From NCBI GenBank assembly GCA_003117195.1, contig BDSI01000085.1, positions 214,001 to 278,000 on the forward strand: a stretch of DNA of 64,000 nucleotides, written 5' to 3'. The stretch's first letter is position 1; every line of letters starts with the position of its first letter. Below, one piece after another: positions 38,401 through 51,900 of this stretch. This stretch comes from Eudorina sp. 2006-703-Eu-15 (Eukaryota; Chlorophyta; Chlorophyceae; Chlamydomonadales; Volvocaceae). The position numbers were made by a program, and so were the translations under genes. A model generated the notes under the pieces. The model saw nothing but the letters and a program-made list of their open reading frames with translations, was not told where the DNA came from and did not search any database.

Positions 38401-41071
38401 TCGGCATTTTTGTTGGCGTCGGGGACGCGGAACCCGGCGACGAGGACGACTTGGTCGGCGAGCTCGCGTTGCCGTACCCGCCCCGCTCGCTCCCGCACCT
38501 CCATCCGCACCTGCACCCGTACCCGCAGCAGTCCGTGCAGCGCCCGCAACCCCATCCCCCGCTACAGCCACAGCCACCGCTGCAGCCACCGCTGCTACAG
38601 CCACAGCTGCAGGTTCAGCTTCAGCCACAGCTACAGCCACGACTACAGCCACAGCTACAGCCACAACAGATGAAGCTCAGGACAGAATCGCACCCGGGTT
38701 CGGTGCTGCCTCCACCGGAGCGGCCCTGGCAGCCGCAGCCGTCGCACTCCTTGCCCATACCCATGCTGGAGGTGAGCTCCGCGTTGCCGCCGTCGGAACC
38801 TGCATCCCTGGCGGGGGCGGCGGGGGCGGCGGCGGCGGCGGGCGTGAAGCATGGCGCGCTGGCGTACCTGCCGCCGAAGGACCCGTCGCCTCCGCCGCTG
38901 CTGCACGCCGTGGCCGCGTTCGCAGCGGCGCCGCAGCTGGCGGGGCTCGGCGGCGGCGGCGGAGCCGGCGTCGTCGGCGTCTACGACGTTATGCCGCCCA
39001 CTGCCCGAACGCTGCAACGCCTCAAGGACGCCGCCGCGGCTGTAGCAGCCTTCAAACGCCGGCAGGCGCCCCGTCGGATGTCTAGCGCCGTCCTGCCGTC
39101 CTCAACTACTGCCGAAACACCTGCCTGGAGCAGTCCTCTGATGAAATTGGAGGCGGGGCTGCATCGACCGCAGCTACAGCTTAAGCCTCTGCAGCTGCTA
39201 CAGCCACAGCAGCAGCAGCAGCAGCGCGGGTCGTTGGATTCTGCCACGCAGCGTCGATGCCTTGCGACTGCCGAGCCGGGCAGTGGTGAAGCGTCTCCGA
39301 ACAGGCTCGGTACGGCCTCTTCTGGGCCGCTCGTCTTGTACGGCGGAACGCGTATCGCGTCGAGCGTGAACGGCGTGAACGCCGATCGATTGGTCAGTCG
39401 AACGCGACTCGGGGACAGCAGTCGCGCGCGAGCCGCCTTCGATGCCGTACCATGTACGGCGGATGACATTACAGCTAGTACAAATGCCACAGCTTCGATG
39501 CCGCCGGATAACCAATCCTGCAACGATGCGGTTGCTGCTTCTTGCTGCGAATCCGTCGTACCGTGCGTGTCGGACCATCCGTACGGCATGTTTGCCGTAC
39601 AGGGACGCGTCTCAGGCTGCATGAGCGGCGGCAACGCTGGTGGGGGTCGCCGAACCGCGATGCCGCCACACTTGGGCACGATCGAAGACAGGACGGAGAC
39701 GGTTGGGGGTTCGAGTCAGGGCTCCAGAGGTCAGCTGCTGACATTGCGGGACTTGGACAGCGGCTGCAACAGCGGCGCCGCGATGCTCGATGCCGTACCG
39801 CCGGGCATCCTCGGCGAGTTTGGATTCAACACAGCGGGCAGCAACGTCCAGTACGACAGTCGCCGAACGCCGACGGTCTCCCCCGACACTGTCTCCCCCG
39901 ACACCGTCGTTTTGGTGGCTGCGTACGGCGGCGACGACGACAGCGACGACGACGCAGCGGCAAAGGCGGCCGAGGCGGCGGCTTCCGCCGTCGGTACGGC
40001 TTCACTCGACCGCCGCATCGCGTCGAGCGCCACTGGCGTCGCCGCGGGCGCTTTCCGTACGGCGGCGGCGGCGGACCCGCTCGCGTTGCTGGAGAGCGCC
40101 CTGACGGCTGGATCCCATGTGTCTGGATCCAGATCCAGATCCAGAGCACACCGGAGAGCTGGCCCAGATGAGAATCCCACTGCACCAATGCTTCCGCCGC
40201 CGCCGCCGCCGCCGCCGCCGCAGTCGCTGCTGCCGCCGCGGCCGCCCCGCGCGTGCTTATCTCTGGACCTGCCGCCGGCAGGACGCGCCGCGGCGCCAGC
40301 GGCTGGGCACCTAGCTGAGCTCGGCGGTGGTGACGACGACGCTGTACAAGGCCGGAACCACGGACCCATGGGTCAGCGGGGGTGCTTTCGAACCGCTTCA
40401 GGGCCAGGCGTTGCAAGCAACTTGAGCGGGTGTGGCAGCGGCGACGGCGACGGCGGCGGCGGCCAGGGCTTGGTGGTACGGAACCGCCGCGCCAGCATTG
40501 ACCTTGGGACGTCAGCCGCCGGCGGCGGTTTACAGCCGCACTGGAGCTTACTGGCGGCGCCGAAGAGCGGGGAGATGTCGTACAGCGTCTGCCGCGGTGG
40601 TGCAGGGCGTGCTGGTAGCCACGCGGCGGACGGCGGCGGCGTGGCCGGCGGCGGCCGCGGCGGCGGCGCCGTCACGTCCGTCACGGACGAGTGGCCGCGC
40701 AGCTGCGGGCTGCCGCCGCCGCCGCCGGCAGCGCTGCTGACGCCGCCTGGCGGCACGAGCTCAGGCCGGCGGCGGCGACCGGCGCCGCACACCGACGCCC
40801 AAAATCGTGTACGACAGCTGCTGACCAACTTCTCCTCCCTCCGCAGCGAAGAGCAGCAGCAACAGCAGCAGCGGCAGCAGCACGGCCACAAGCAGACGCA
40901 CAGCCAACAGAGTTGCCAGCGGACGCTGATGCATCTGCAGCCGGTCACGGCAGCATCAGCGCAGCTGCCGCAGCTCCACGCCCGCCCGCGCACCGAGCTG
41001 GCCCTGCCGCGGCCGTCGCAGTCCACCGCACCCTGGCCGCTCCACTACAGTCCCCAACATGGGCAACAGCT

Positions 41072-41104
<33 letters not shown>

Positions 41105-44100
41105 CGGACCCACGGGTCAGCACACACAGGCGGATCCACAGCACCTGCACCTGCAACAGCCGCAGCCGCAGCCGACCCCCGCCTACTTCCACGTGTTTCA
41201 GGCGGTTGGGAGCGGCCTGGTGCCGAGCAGCATGGCCGAAAGCCCCACCGTCTCCGGCTGCATGGCCGGGGCGATGGGCCCTCACCTTGTTCTCGGAGAT
41301 GGCGTCGCGGCGGCGGAGGACGATGACGCCGCCGGCGGCGGCCGCGTCTCGACCAGCGGCGCACAGGTCGTGGTGCGGACCAGCCCAAGCAACCTGATGG
41401 CCAGTCGTACATATCCGTACGACCTGGAGACGACCGCCGCCAGCCCGAACCCGCGGAACGGCCTGCTGCTGTCGCCGGCCGGCGGGTCGGTGGACGCCTG
41501 CAGTGGCGGCGGTGTCGCGCACCCGAGGCGCATTCCATCGTTGCCTGTACGGTACCTGAATGCCGCGGCGGCGGCGGCGGCGGGGTCAGTGGCGGCGGGG
41601 TCAGTGGCGGCGGGGTCAGTGGCGGCGGCGACGACGTCGCCGTTAGCCACTCGGAGCGACGTTCGGACGGTAAGCGGCAGGAGCCGCGCTGGCGGAGGCG
41701 CCGACAGCGGTATGTACGGCCAGCAGATGCCGCCTGCCGACGGCGCCGGGAAGCCCGTCCTTCCCGCCGGCCCCGTCAGCGACGGCGGTGGCGGCGGCGA
41801 TGGTGGTTCGGCCAGCAGCGGTGCCGAACCCTCGTCTTCGGAGCCGCCCTGTCCTGCTGTATCGTCGACCCGGTCTATGTGGCACAAGATTCACATTGCT
41901 GCCATTGAGGTATGAAGCGCTGCATCATCTAACGCAACGCAGCACGGGAGGAGGTTCAGAACGTGTGGGGGCGCGTCACTACTGCCGCTGGCGCTGCGGC
42001 CGACGAAGGAGCGCCTGTTTCGCCGGGCTGTGGTCCTATCAATGGAGCGCAACTGCTGTGATAGGGACAGGGTATGAAGCGTTCGTTGTACGGTCAGCTG
42101 TGAGATCGTTCCACAAACAAAACACGTAATATAATACTGTGGTATCAGAGATATGATGTTTTACCGCTGGCTGCTTCATGGTATGAATTTGAATGTTTGC
42201 CTTCCCGCTGCCGCCCTAGGTCAAAGACGACTGGAACCCCGGCGGCATCGCCTCCGTCGGATCGGGCCCGGGATTGCCGTGCGGCGTCGGCGAGCAGCAC
42301 TGCCGTACATGCACTGCCGTCGGCGCCGTCGGCGGCAGCCGCGGGGGGCGGGGCTGCCCAGCCGGCCCGGGCGGCTGTCATGGCGCAAGCGCCTGCTGTG
42401 GGCAATCGGGCCGTCAACCCTGCGTCGCGGGGACGGCTTGCGGGCTTCCGCCGCTGCACCCCCAGCTCCAGCAGCACCCTCATGATCAGCACCAGCACCC
42501 GCACCACTGCCGCTGTCATCGGCGGCAGCAGCAGCAGCAGCAGGCACAGCAGCAGCCCATGCTGCTGGTCATCACACAAGTGGATGTGACGGCGGAGGTG
42601 GCGGCGCAGAAGCAGACCGCGGGATTGCTGCAAGAGGAACACCGGGTACGAATGTCGTACTGCCGTACTCCGTGTGGCCGTGTTGGTATGGATAGTTGGG
42701 ACGGGGACTCAGCGCGGCGAGTACCTGGCGCAGTTGTGCAGTGATTCTGCGGTTGAGTGATTGGGTGGTTGGGGTGGTTGCATACGGAGCGCTAGTCATC
42801 GGCGCCCGCCGTGGAGTTCCATTCGGCATCTTAGATGTGCCGTACAATTATACCTTGTCTACCTCAGCGATGTCGCGCCGTACTATCCGCGTCGTACACA
42901 ATGCACGGCCCTTGTGGTGGTTTTCGGACCGCACTAGCGCGGAATCAACTGACCCATGGGTCGACGAAACATCCGCTTGGGGCTCGCCCACAGCCTGGTC
43001 TCTCTTTAAGCTGCCTGTTCAAGGCAACTGGTTGATATGATAAACGACCATGATACGGTTGTTCGCTGCTTCTGCGGGTATCGCTGTATCGCTTTATCGC
43101 TGTATCGTTGACTGAATGGTTGCTGGCGGGTTCGATGCGTGCGGGTCCGTTGGGGCCACGTGTTGTCGAGCGACAGGTGCTGGAGAGCATCTTCCCGCGG
43201 CATTGCATCGAGTACCTCACCCTGCGGGGCGGTGCCGCGGGCGGCGGCAGTCGTAAGTTCAAACCAGCCAGGATCTCCAGCCCCATTCGCGGCATCGGCG
43301 GCGGCGGCGGCGGCGGCGGCGCCCCTGCCGCTGCCGCCGCGGCGGCCGCCGCGGGCGCCGGGCTGGCGGATGGCAGGGACGCGCCACTTGAGGCCGGGGC
43401 GGCGGCGGTGACGGCGGCGGCGGCGGCGGCGGCGGCGCTGGAATGCGGACCCGCTCGTCTGGCCTCCCTCGCCACCTGGCACCCCAGCGTTACCATTCTG
43501 TTCTGTGATATCGTGGTACGTACTGTTCTCGTACGGCTGTCGTAATGGAACTCGCCGTACCATGCGATGGTGATGTTTAGAGAAATGGTATCTGGTAATG
43601 TGTAGGAAACGATATGTCACTGTACGACACTGCTGTATCGTGGACCATCGTCTTGCAACACTAGCGCCTTCTCCCTCACGCACGTTCGCTTGAAGAGCAG
43701 TGGTACGGCCCCGATCGGTTATGTGTGCTGATCTGCCGTACTGTCGTACCCGTGCCTCCCGTCGTAGGGTTTCACGAACGCCTGCCATGCGACCACGCCC
43801 TTCATGGTCATGGCGTTCCTCAACAACTTGTACAGCAGATTCGACAGCCTTGTCGACATCTACAAGATCTATAAGGTGGAGACTATCGGAGGTGAGTACG
43901 GCATGCACAGTGGGTGCGGATATGAGGCGCGCGCAGCGGTTGGTCAAGTGTTGTCAATGCGGCATAGCGGGGTCGTAAAGTCGGAGATCGCATTGGGTTC
44001 CATTGCGTGGTTTGACACGCGCGCCGTACTTTGTATTATCACATAGCCGAAGCAGTACATTGCATGTGGACTGCCGCTCGGAGGTGCAGCTGCTGCCGGC

Positions 44101-47100
44101 CGATCCGATCCGTTTCAAGATGATGCGCCCGTTTCCTCCTTGCCGTACGAAAATAGATTGCTACATGGTGGCGGGCGGGCTGGTGGCGTACGACGAGGAC
44201 GGCTACAAATCCGTCATCAGCGGTACGGAAGACCCCCTGCACGCCGTACGAACTTTTGAGTTCGCCAAGGTATGTAAGAGCGAGCCCCAGCCCCGACAGC
44301 CCGCGCGCAAGGTCCTCACCGACCACACACACCGACATGTCTTCCCCATATCTCTTCTCTACGAGCCGTATCTGGATGGGCCCGTTAGTTGGGGAACGCC
44401 CGGCGGGCCGGGGCCAAGGATCCACCTGGTCCTGGATACAAGGGTGGGCAACAATATATAATTTCCCAATACACCTCCCTCCCCACCCTGGAGGCGCCGC
44501 CTCTCGCGCCGCGCTTCCGTAACCTAGATAGGACCCCTGTGACCCCGGCGGCGGATGTCTCGCTCGTCACTCAGTCACATCATCACATCATCCCATGGGG
44601 GAGGAAAGCGCCGCTGTGCCCCTCATCAACGTAAGCCATTGATTGCGTTTATCCAGGGGGTTGGAGGATGGACCTGGCTTCCTGCCCTCGCTCCATCCTC
44701 TCTTCCTGCGCTCACGAATCGGTCCACGCGGCCTCCAATCGCTCTAATTAAAAATCAATTAAATCGCTCTCCCTTTCGTTCCAAGCAAGGGCGCGAACGA
44801 ACGCGCTTTCAGAGTCCCTTGTCAGCGTCAGCGTCCCGCGACTCCGCGTCTGCCATGGCTTTAGTCCACGACGCCAAGTCGTCGTCGCACCTGGATGCAC
44901 GGCACCTACCACACGTCTCTCCGATTGCGTGCGGATCACCCCGCCCTCCACTCTCCCTCCGCTCTCCCCGCTCCCCCCTGCCTCTCCCCGCTCCCTCTCC
45001 CCGCTCCCACGCTCCCCCGCTCCCCCCGCGCCCCCCGCGCCCCCCGCGCTCCAGGCCATGCTCCGCGTGAGCCGCGAGGTCCGCATGCCGCACACCGGCG
45101 AGCCGGTGCAGCTGCGTGTGGGGCTGCACAGCGGCCCCGTCACCAGCGGGGTGGTGGGGGACGCCATGCCGCGATTCTGCCTCTTCGGGGACACCGTGGT
45201 GAGTGGAGGGGTGGAGGAGCCAGAAGGGGACACACGGGGCAGCAGGGTGTGGCGGACGAGGGCACGCAGATGGGCAGCTGATGACAGGGCAGGTAGGGGC
45301 AGCAGGTTGGGGCTAATTTGAAATAAAGAAATAAACCCGAAGAACGAACCCGGGCAGGTTGGGGCGGACGGGGCAGACGGAGGGCTCTAGGGCGGCAGCG
45401 ACCGGGAACCCGTCCTGAGCCAACGCGCTGAAATAAACTCTAGCCCCAGATGTATGCATGGTCCACAAAACCGTTCGTCCTGCCTCGACACCAACCCGCA
45501 AACCACCCCCTATCCGGTTCCGTACCCTCGCACGCACAAACTACCCATGCTATCCCCCGAACCCATGCCATCCCCCGACGCCCCGCCCGCCCCACCGTCG
45601 CTCTCAGAACGTGGCCAGCCGCATGGAGAGCACCTGCCAGCCGGGTCGCATCCACGTCAGCGCCGCCACGCAGTCCCGGCTGCCCAGCGAGGCCTGGCGG
45701 GACCTGGGCATGACGGTGGTCAAGGGCAAGGGCGAGATGCACACGTACGAGTGGGCGGGCGACGTGGACGGCCACCTGGACGGTGAACAGGTGCAGCGGG
45801 TGCTCGGGCTGTACCTGTGAAATGCATGGGAGTCAAGGGAGGAAGGCGGGGGGTAGGCGAAGGGGAGACAAGGGGGTCGGGGGAAGCTTTCCCACACCAA
45901 TCAAGCGGTGTGAGGGGAACCACGCGAGCGTCCGTCTGTGTGCCGGCTGTGTACGATCAGTACGGCTGATGCACGGCATTGGCGAAGAGAAGCGGGGGTC
46001 CCGTCAGGGCAAGATGGGACGGCGCTTAGCGGGTTGTGTGTGTGTGTGTGTGTGGTTGGAAGAGATGACGAGGGTTTCTTTTATTGATGAAACCCTTGGA
46101 AAGGATGGGAAGCATACACGAGGAAGCCGAGACGGACCCCCCAGCAGCCCCATGCAACTCCTAGCTAGCACACGGCGGGCACTTGGCTGGATGGAGGGAC
46201 GGATTGGCGGGCTGACGGACAGATGGACGGATTGGCGGGCTGACGGACAGATGGACGGATTGGCGGGCGGACTCGACGGACAGATGGACTGACGGACGGA
46301 TACGGACGGCCTAGACGGACAGACAGGCGCGTGCACCGAACTCAGGTAGGTGGCTACACCGACGGCGTGCGTGACGTCGTCCTTTGACCGGTGCATGGAG
46401 GCGGCGGCGGAGGTTCATTCTCCCCTGATGGCTGTGCATGTGTGTGTTTCCGCCGCCCCATGAAACGAACCCGCATAACCGTAATGTATGCATGTGTTCT
46501 GGACATGTTTTGGGACGTGACGGTGATGCATGGTCAGATCCTATGGTAGCATGCCATGTAGGGGTTAGATAGTCGGGGTAATAAGGTGATGCAAGGTAAC
46601 GCAAGGCAACGTGATGAGTTTGCCGTCTGGTGCGTGGCTGGTATATGGCTGGCTGGCTGGCCAGTCGATGGGACCCAGGGTAGGCCGGCAGGGCGGTGGC
46701 GAGGGCATACACGGCAGGCGGGCAGGACGGCAGGCAGCAACTAACGAGCGCAGGGAGGTGGGAAACGTAGAGACAGGCAGGCTTGCAGGCAGACTGGAAA
46801 GGCAGGCAGGCTGGAAAGGCAGGCAGGCTGGAAAGGCAGGCAGGCTGGAAAGGCAGGCAGGCTGGAAAGGCAGGCAGGCTGGAAAGGCAGGCAGGCTGGA
46901 AAGGCAGGCAGGCTGGAAAGGCAGGCAGGCTGGAAAGGCAGGCAGGCTGGAAAGGCAGGCAGGCTGGAAAGGCAGGCAGGCTGGAAAGGCAGGCAGGCTG
47001 GAAAGGCAGGCAGGCTGGAAAGGCAGGCAGGCTGGAAAGGCAGGCAGGCTGGAAAGGCAGGCAGGCTGGAAAGGCAGGCAGGCTGGAAAGGCAGGCAGGC

Positions 47101-48896
47101 TGGAAAGGCAGGCAGGCTGGAAAGGCAGGCAGGCTGGCTGGAAGACAGGCATGAAGCCCGCCAAGCAAGCAGATGGAGCTGGCGCCTTTGATATTCGAAA
47201 GTCTGCCGACGGTCTTGCTTGGATTATATTCATGTATGCGGCACTAATGAAGTTGTCCGTCGTGGGGTCATCTATCGCTCATCGGCGACGGAGACGACGT
47301 GGAATCGTATGTTGCCGTTCACGCGTCCGTCCGCCCGTCCGTCCCGCGTCGTCAGCAGCTAACCGACATGCCTGCCTGCCCCGCCCCGCCCAGCAATGTC
47401 CGGCGCGGTGCGGCGGGTGCGACAGAGGGGAAATCGCGTCGTCGTACGTTGCCTCACGCACGGATGCGGCCCGGCCGCGCCGGCTGCCGGGCGCCACGAA
47501 CTACTGCCTCGCGGCGGGTGAAGATAGCTACTGCCACGCAGGCGAGGCCCGCGTACGTATCAAGCATTGCTTGATTGCCTGGTTTAGGCACACGACGATG
47601 GATGTGACAAGGGCGGTTCGGTTCGAACGAAGCAGTATTCAGACTGCTGATATGCTGCTGCTGCTGCTGGCTGATCGATCTGTATGTTTGCAATGCGGCG
47701 ATGCAGCAGCAGCAGCAGCAGCAGCAGCGCAAGTCGTCCACCCGCTGCGAATATTACGTTGTAGAACGCACGCGCATCGCTTCAGCAATCAAGGTAGATA
47801 GCCTTGCAGTCTGGATCTGGAAAATAAAAAAGATGCCGTCCTTCATCGTACATGTCACGCAGTACGATAACACACGATTACCGCTGATACGATTAATGTA
47901 TGGTGCGCGGCTGGAAAGCGCAGCCAGGTTGGTTGCGTGTCTGTGTGTGATTATTACCGGTGGCTGCGGTCTACATATGGTGATCCAGGTGTAGTGTAGA
48001 GAGAAGTGGGTGTGGATGGTGTTACATGCATGTTTAGGTAATAAGAGGAACAAACATGGCACGCATTTGTCTTGCAAGGAAACCCTAATCTATCGCGCGC
48101 GCGCGCGTGTGTGTGTGTGTGTGTGTACATGTGTGTAGCCGGTCTTCGCGTGCGTGTTGATGTGAGAGGCTGTCTTCACGGTTGCCCAGCAGCGGTCGAT
48201 CACCCGTGTTCGCTCGTTTGGTGCGTGCTCACGGCCCTGATAAACCAGGGCCGCTGCTGCTGGCCCGCCCCGCCGGCCGTGCACGCGACGTGCTCCGTCC
48301 CCGGCCCCGGCGGTTCCGTGAATGGCGAATGATGGACAGCACCGATGGAAACGGAAGTAGTGTGGGAGGCAGGGGGGAGGCAGGGGGAAGGCAGGGGGAG
48401 GCAGGGGGAGGCAGGGGGAGGCAGGGGGGAGGCAGGGGGAGGCAGGGGGGAGGCACAAACACGAGGACAGCTCTGCTGGCAAGTCTTCTTTGCGGGTGCG
48501 TGTATACGCGCGTTACGCGCGTAGTTTGCTCATTTGTACGGCGGCCAGCCACTGTCCGCACGATCGCTGCGTGCCGTATGTACGTACATACCTACGTACA
48601 TACGTACGAGTCGCTACAATGCTTTATTGAGCTTTATATTCTCGCGTGATCGCGCACCTCAATTCGAAAGGACAGGGCCTCCCGCCTATCACGAAGAGCA
48701 CCCAGCCATGTTCGGCGGATCGGCGGTTGATGTCCTACGCATGTAAGAGGTCGAGGGCGGGCGCGCGACCGGACGGCGGCAGGGACAGCAGCTTGCTTGA
48801 TAACATAATACAGGTGGGCAGAAGTAGTGGAGGGCTGCAGACGGGCGGCTGTGTCTTCGGTTCGCCGTGTTTGGACTCAAAGTGGCAAGCGCGAAC

Positions 48897-48968
<72 letters not shown>

Positions 48969-51900
48969 TCGGGTGAAGCTAGTGAAGCCTGATTGGGGCG
49001 CGCTGGCAACAATAATCTTTGGTATGTAATAATCGATGCTTGCGCCATCGATCTACCCACCCACCTAGCCCTATATATTTAGCTGGTCGGTATCGCCACC
49101 ATCACCAACAACACCGCGCGTCACGCACCCCACCCGCCGGCCACGCACTTGGCATCTGTCTGCTGCGTGCTTGGTGGCGGCGCGGCGGGTAGGCCGCAGG
49201 TTCGTGGTGCAAGAATGCGTAATGTATGTCTAGTATGTCTAGCTAGTATGTCCGGCGTGTGCGGCGGCGTGCCTACCGACACGTATGCATGCCCACATAC
49301 ATGCACTTACAAGCGAGCAAGCAAGCGAGCGAGGGCGGGTGTGCGCGTGCGTGCTAGCTGGTGTGTGTGTGGGGGGGGGGGGCTAGCTAGGTGAGCGCAG
49401 CAGACACACGCAATGTACGGCAGGCTCGCTCGTCCACACGTACGCCACCGCCGCGGCCAAGGTCGTGAGCTCGGGGAATGAACGGACGGGCGGGCCACCG
49501 CCGTTGGATCCCCCGTTTCCGAAATAACCACCAATAATAGCTTTGTGCCGCGCCGCCCAATAGAAGGCATCACACAGCTTGCTTCCGACTGATGACCAGG
49601 TTGTTGATTATTGGTTCATTGCAAGTTCCGTTACAACCTAACAGCATGATGAGGCAGGAAGGAATGAAGCTAGTTCGAGGTTCGTTGTTTCGGGTGCGTG
49701 ATCTCTCGGGTTGACGGGTTGATGCGTGGTTGTATCTCAGTCCGATGGATCGAGGGCGGGATATGCAGGCGGCGGCGCTGGCTGTTGACTGCTGCGTGCA
49801 CGCGCAGCCACGAGGACGGTGGCAAGGTGGCAGAATGAATGGATGATGGATGCGCTTGGCTGCTGGCCTTCATTTCTTTCGGTGGTTGCTTGCTTGCTTC
49901 AGGCAGGGTTGCTTGACGGTTTGGTCGCTCGCTTACGTAAATGGGCCGGCAGCCATGGTGCGTTCGTGCGTGGCGCGGCTGGGTGTTTGCGGCTGGTGGT
50001 TACTGCACGTAGGTGGATGCTATTATTGCTGGAACTGCAGGTATGGATATGGTGGATGGTGCCCCTGCTGCAGCTGCTACGCTGCTGCTACATACGCGCG
50101 GCTAGTGCTGCTAGTGCTGCTACTGGAGCCCGCTGCTTGGGTGCTGCCACTGCTGGTGCTGCTCCCTAGTAGCTAGTGCTAGCTGCTGCTGGTGGTGCGG
50201 CGATGCTGTTGGTGCTGCCCGCTTTATGTTAGTTTTAGCTCCTGATTGGTGGCTGGATGGCCTCGTCGCTCCCTCTGTAGGTGGCGGTCTTCGTTGATGA
50301 GGAAGGTGGGCGGCGGGGTGTGTGTGTGGACGAGTGTATTTATTGGCGCTGTCTTTCTTGACCAAGGGGGGTGACGAGTGTGTGGAGGGCTACACACTAA
50401 TAAGGTTTGCACACTAGGTTTTGTGACCCGCCTTCGTTAACGAAAAACACTTGCAAGTAAGCTGATGCTACCGTTCTAACTGTTAGTTTACGGAACACTC
50501 CTTTCCAGGACTACTACTACACTAGGGTGTGTGGAGGGAGGGTTACACACATACAATGAGAGGATTACATGCACACACAGCATTGTGGTGTGAGTCCTTG
50601 TGGCAGCAGCCGACCCGCACCAGCTGGTAGATGACATATATATATGAATGAATGAACGTTACGTTATATATACATGTATAAATACAAAACTATATATATA
50701 TACATATATACATATATACATATATAAACATACACATATATAAAATATATAAATATATACGTATATACACACTCATCATCAGTTCCTTCATGCCGTGCGC
50801 ATGCGGCCACCTTCGTGCGTGTGATGATCAATTATATTAGTTAGGTAAACGAATCAAGCCGCCCGAAGTCGCCCTCGCTCTAAGCCTACGTACCGTGCCT
50901 ACCGGGTGGAATCACTCCTGCGCCCGCAGATTTCCGGGGCCTTTTGGATGTCTGGAAAATAGTTGGCAGGGCAGATTTCCGGCTCTCTACAGCTTCAAAT
51001 TAATCAAATCTCGCAGGGTTTTGGGGGTTCCGGGAAATAAACAAATTTTAGATTTTTTGGCCCTAAATATTATTTTTATTTAAGATAGCACCGCGCCACG
51101 GCAGTCCTCTTGTACGCAAGCCAGCAGCATCAGGGCTCAAGCAGTGTAGTTGGGTAGGCCTCGCTTATCATCGCACATATATGGTACACGATCAGGCTCC
51201 GTCATCAGTCCGGCATGCGTTGAACACGCACCGACCCGTCCCGCCCCCGCCCTCGACGAAGCTGTCACTACTACTAGCGGCTCCTTAATTCCCGGTCTAT
51301 CTGGATACATACCAAGCAAAACATAGCTAGAAGCAGATACATACAAAACAGATGAGCGCGCGAGAACTAACCGATGCACTCTGCGGGAGGGTAGGGTATG
51401 GCCGCCCGCATAGATGCGTGCAGCCGACGAACTGATAAATAAACTGATGGTGAACGCAAGCGACCGTTACGTAGCTCGCTCGCCCATCCACCGCGCGCCC
51501 CGGCGTCCGCCAATTTTTTGTAACACATTAAAATTCGTTCGTCCTCTATCCTGCACTACGTGGCTGCACACAAGCTAAAGTTGGCAATCCCACTTAGCAT
51601 GCAACCCGAAGCCGTAAGCCTTGTCAGACATGCATGCATGCACGGACTACAGCCTCCCGCCAGTCCTACCAGCGCGGTAGATAGGGTAGGTTACAGCCTG
51701 CTGGCCCGCCGCGCTGTATGTACCTCTATCTTGGCATGCGCGCGCCGATCCGTCCTGGCATCGATGTATGGAAAAACAACGCATTTCATGAGAACTGCCG
51801 CCCAACACACCCACATACGAACTCGCATTCCGCGTCGAAGGGCGCAGACACAGCGAGCCGACGCAGACGTTGCTCACGAACAATGTGCCGTGGGGGGGGG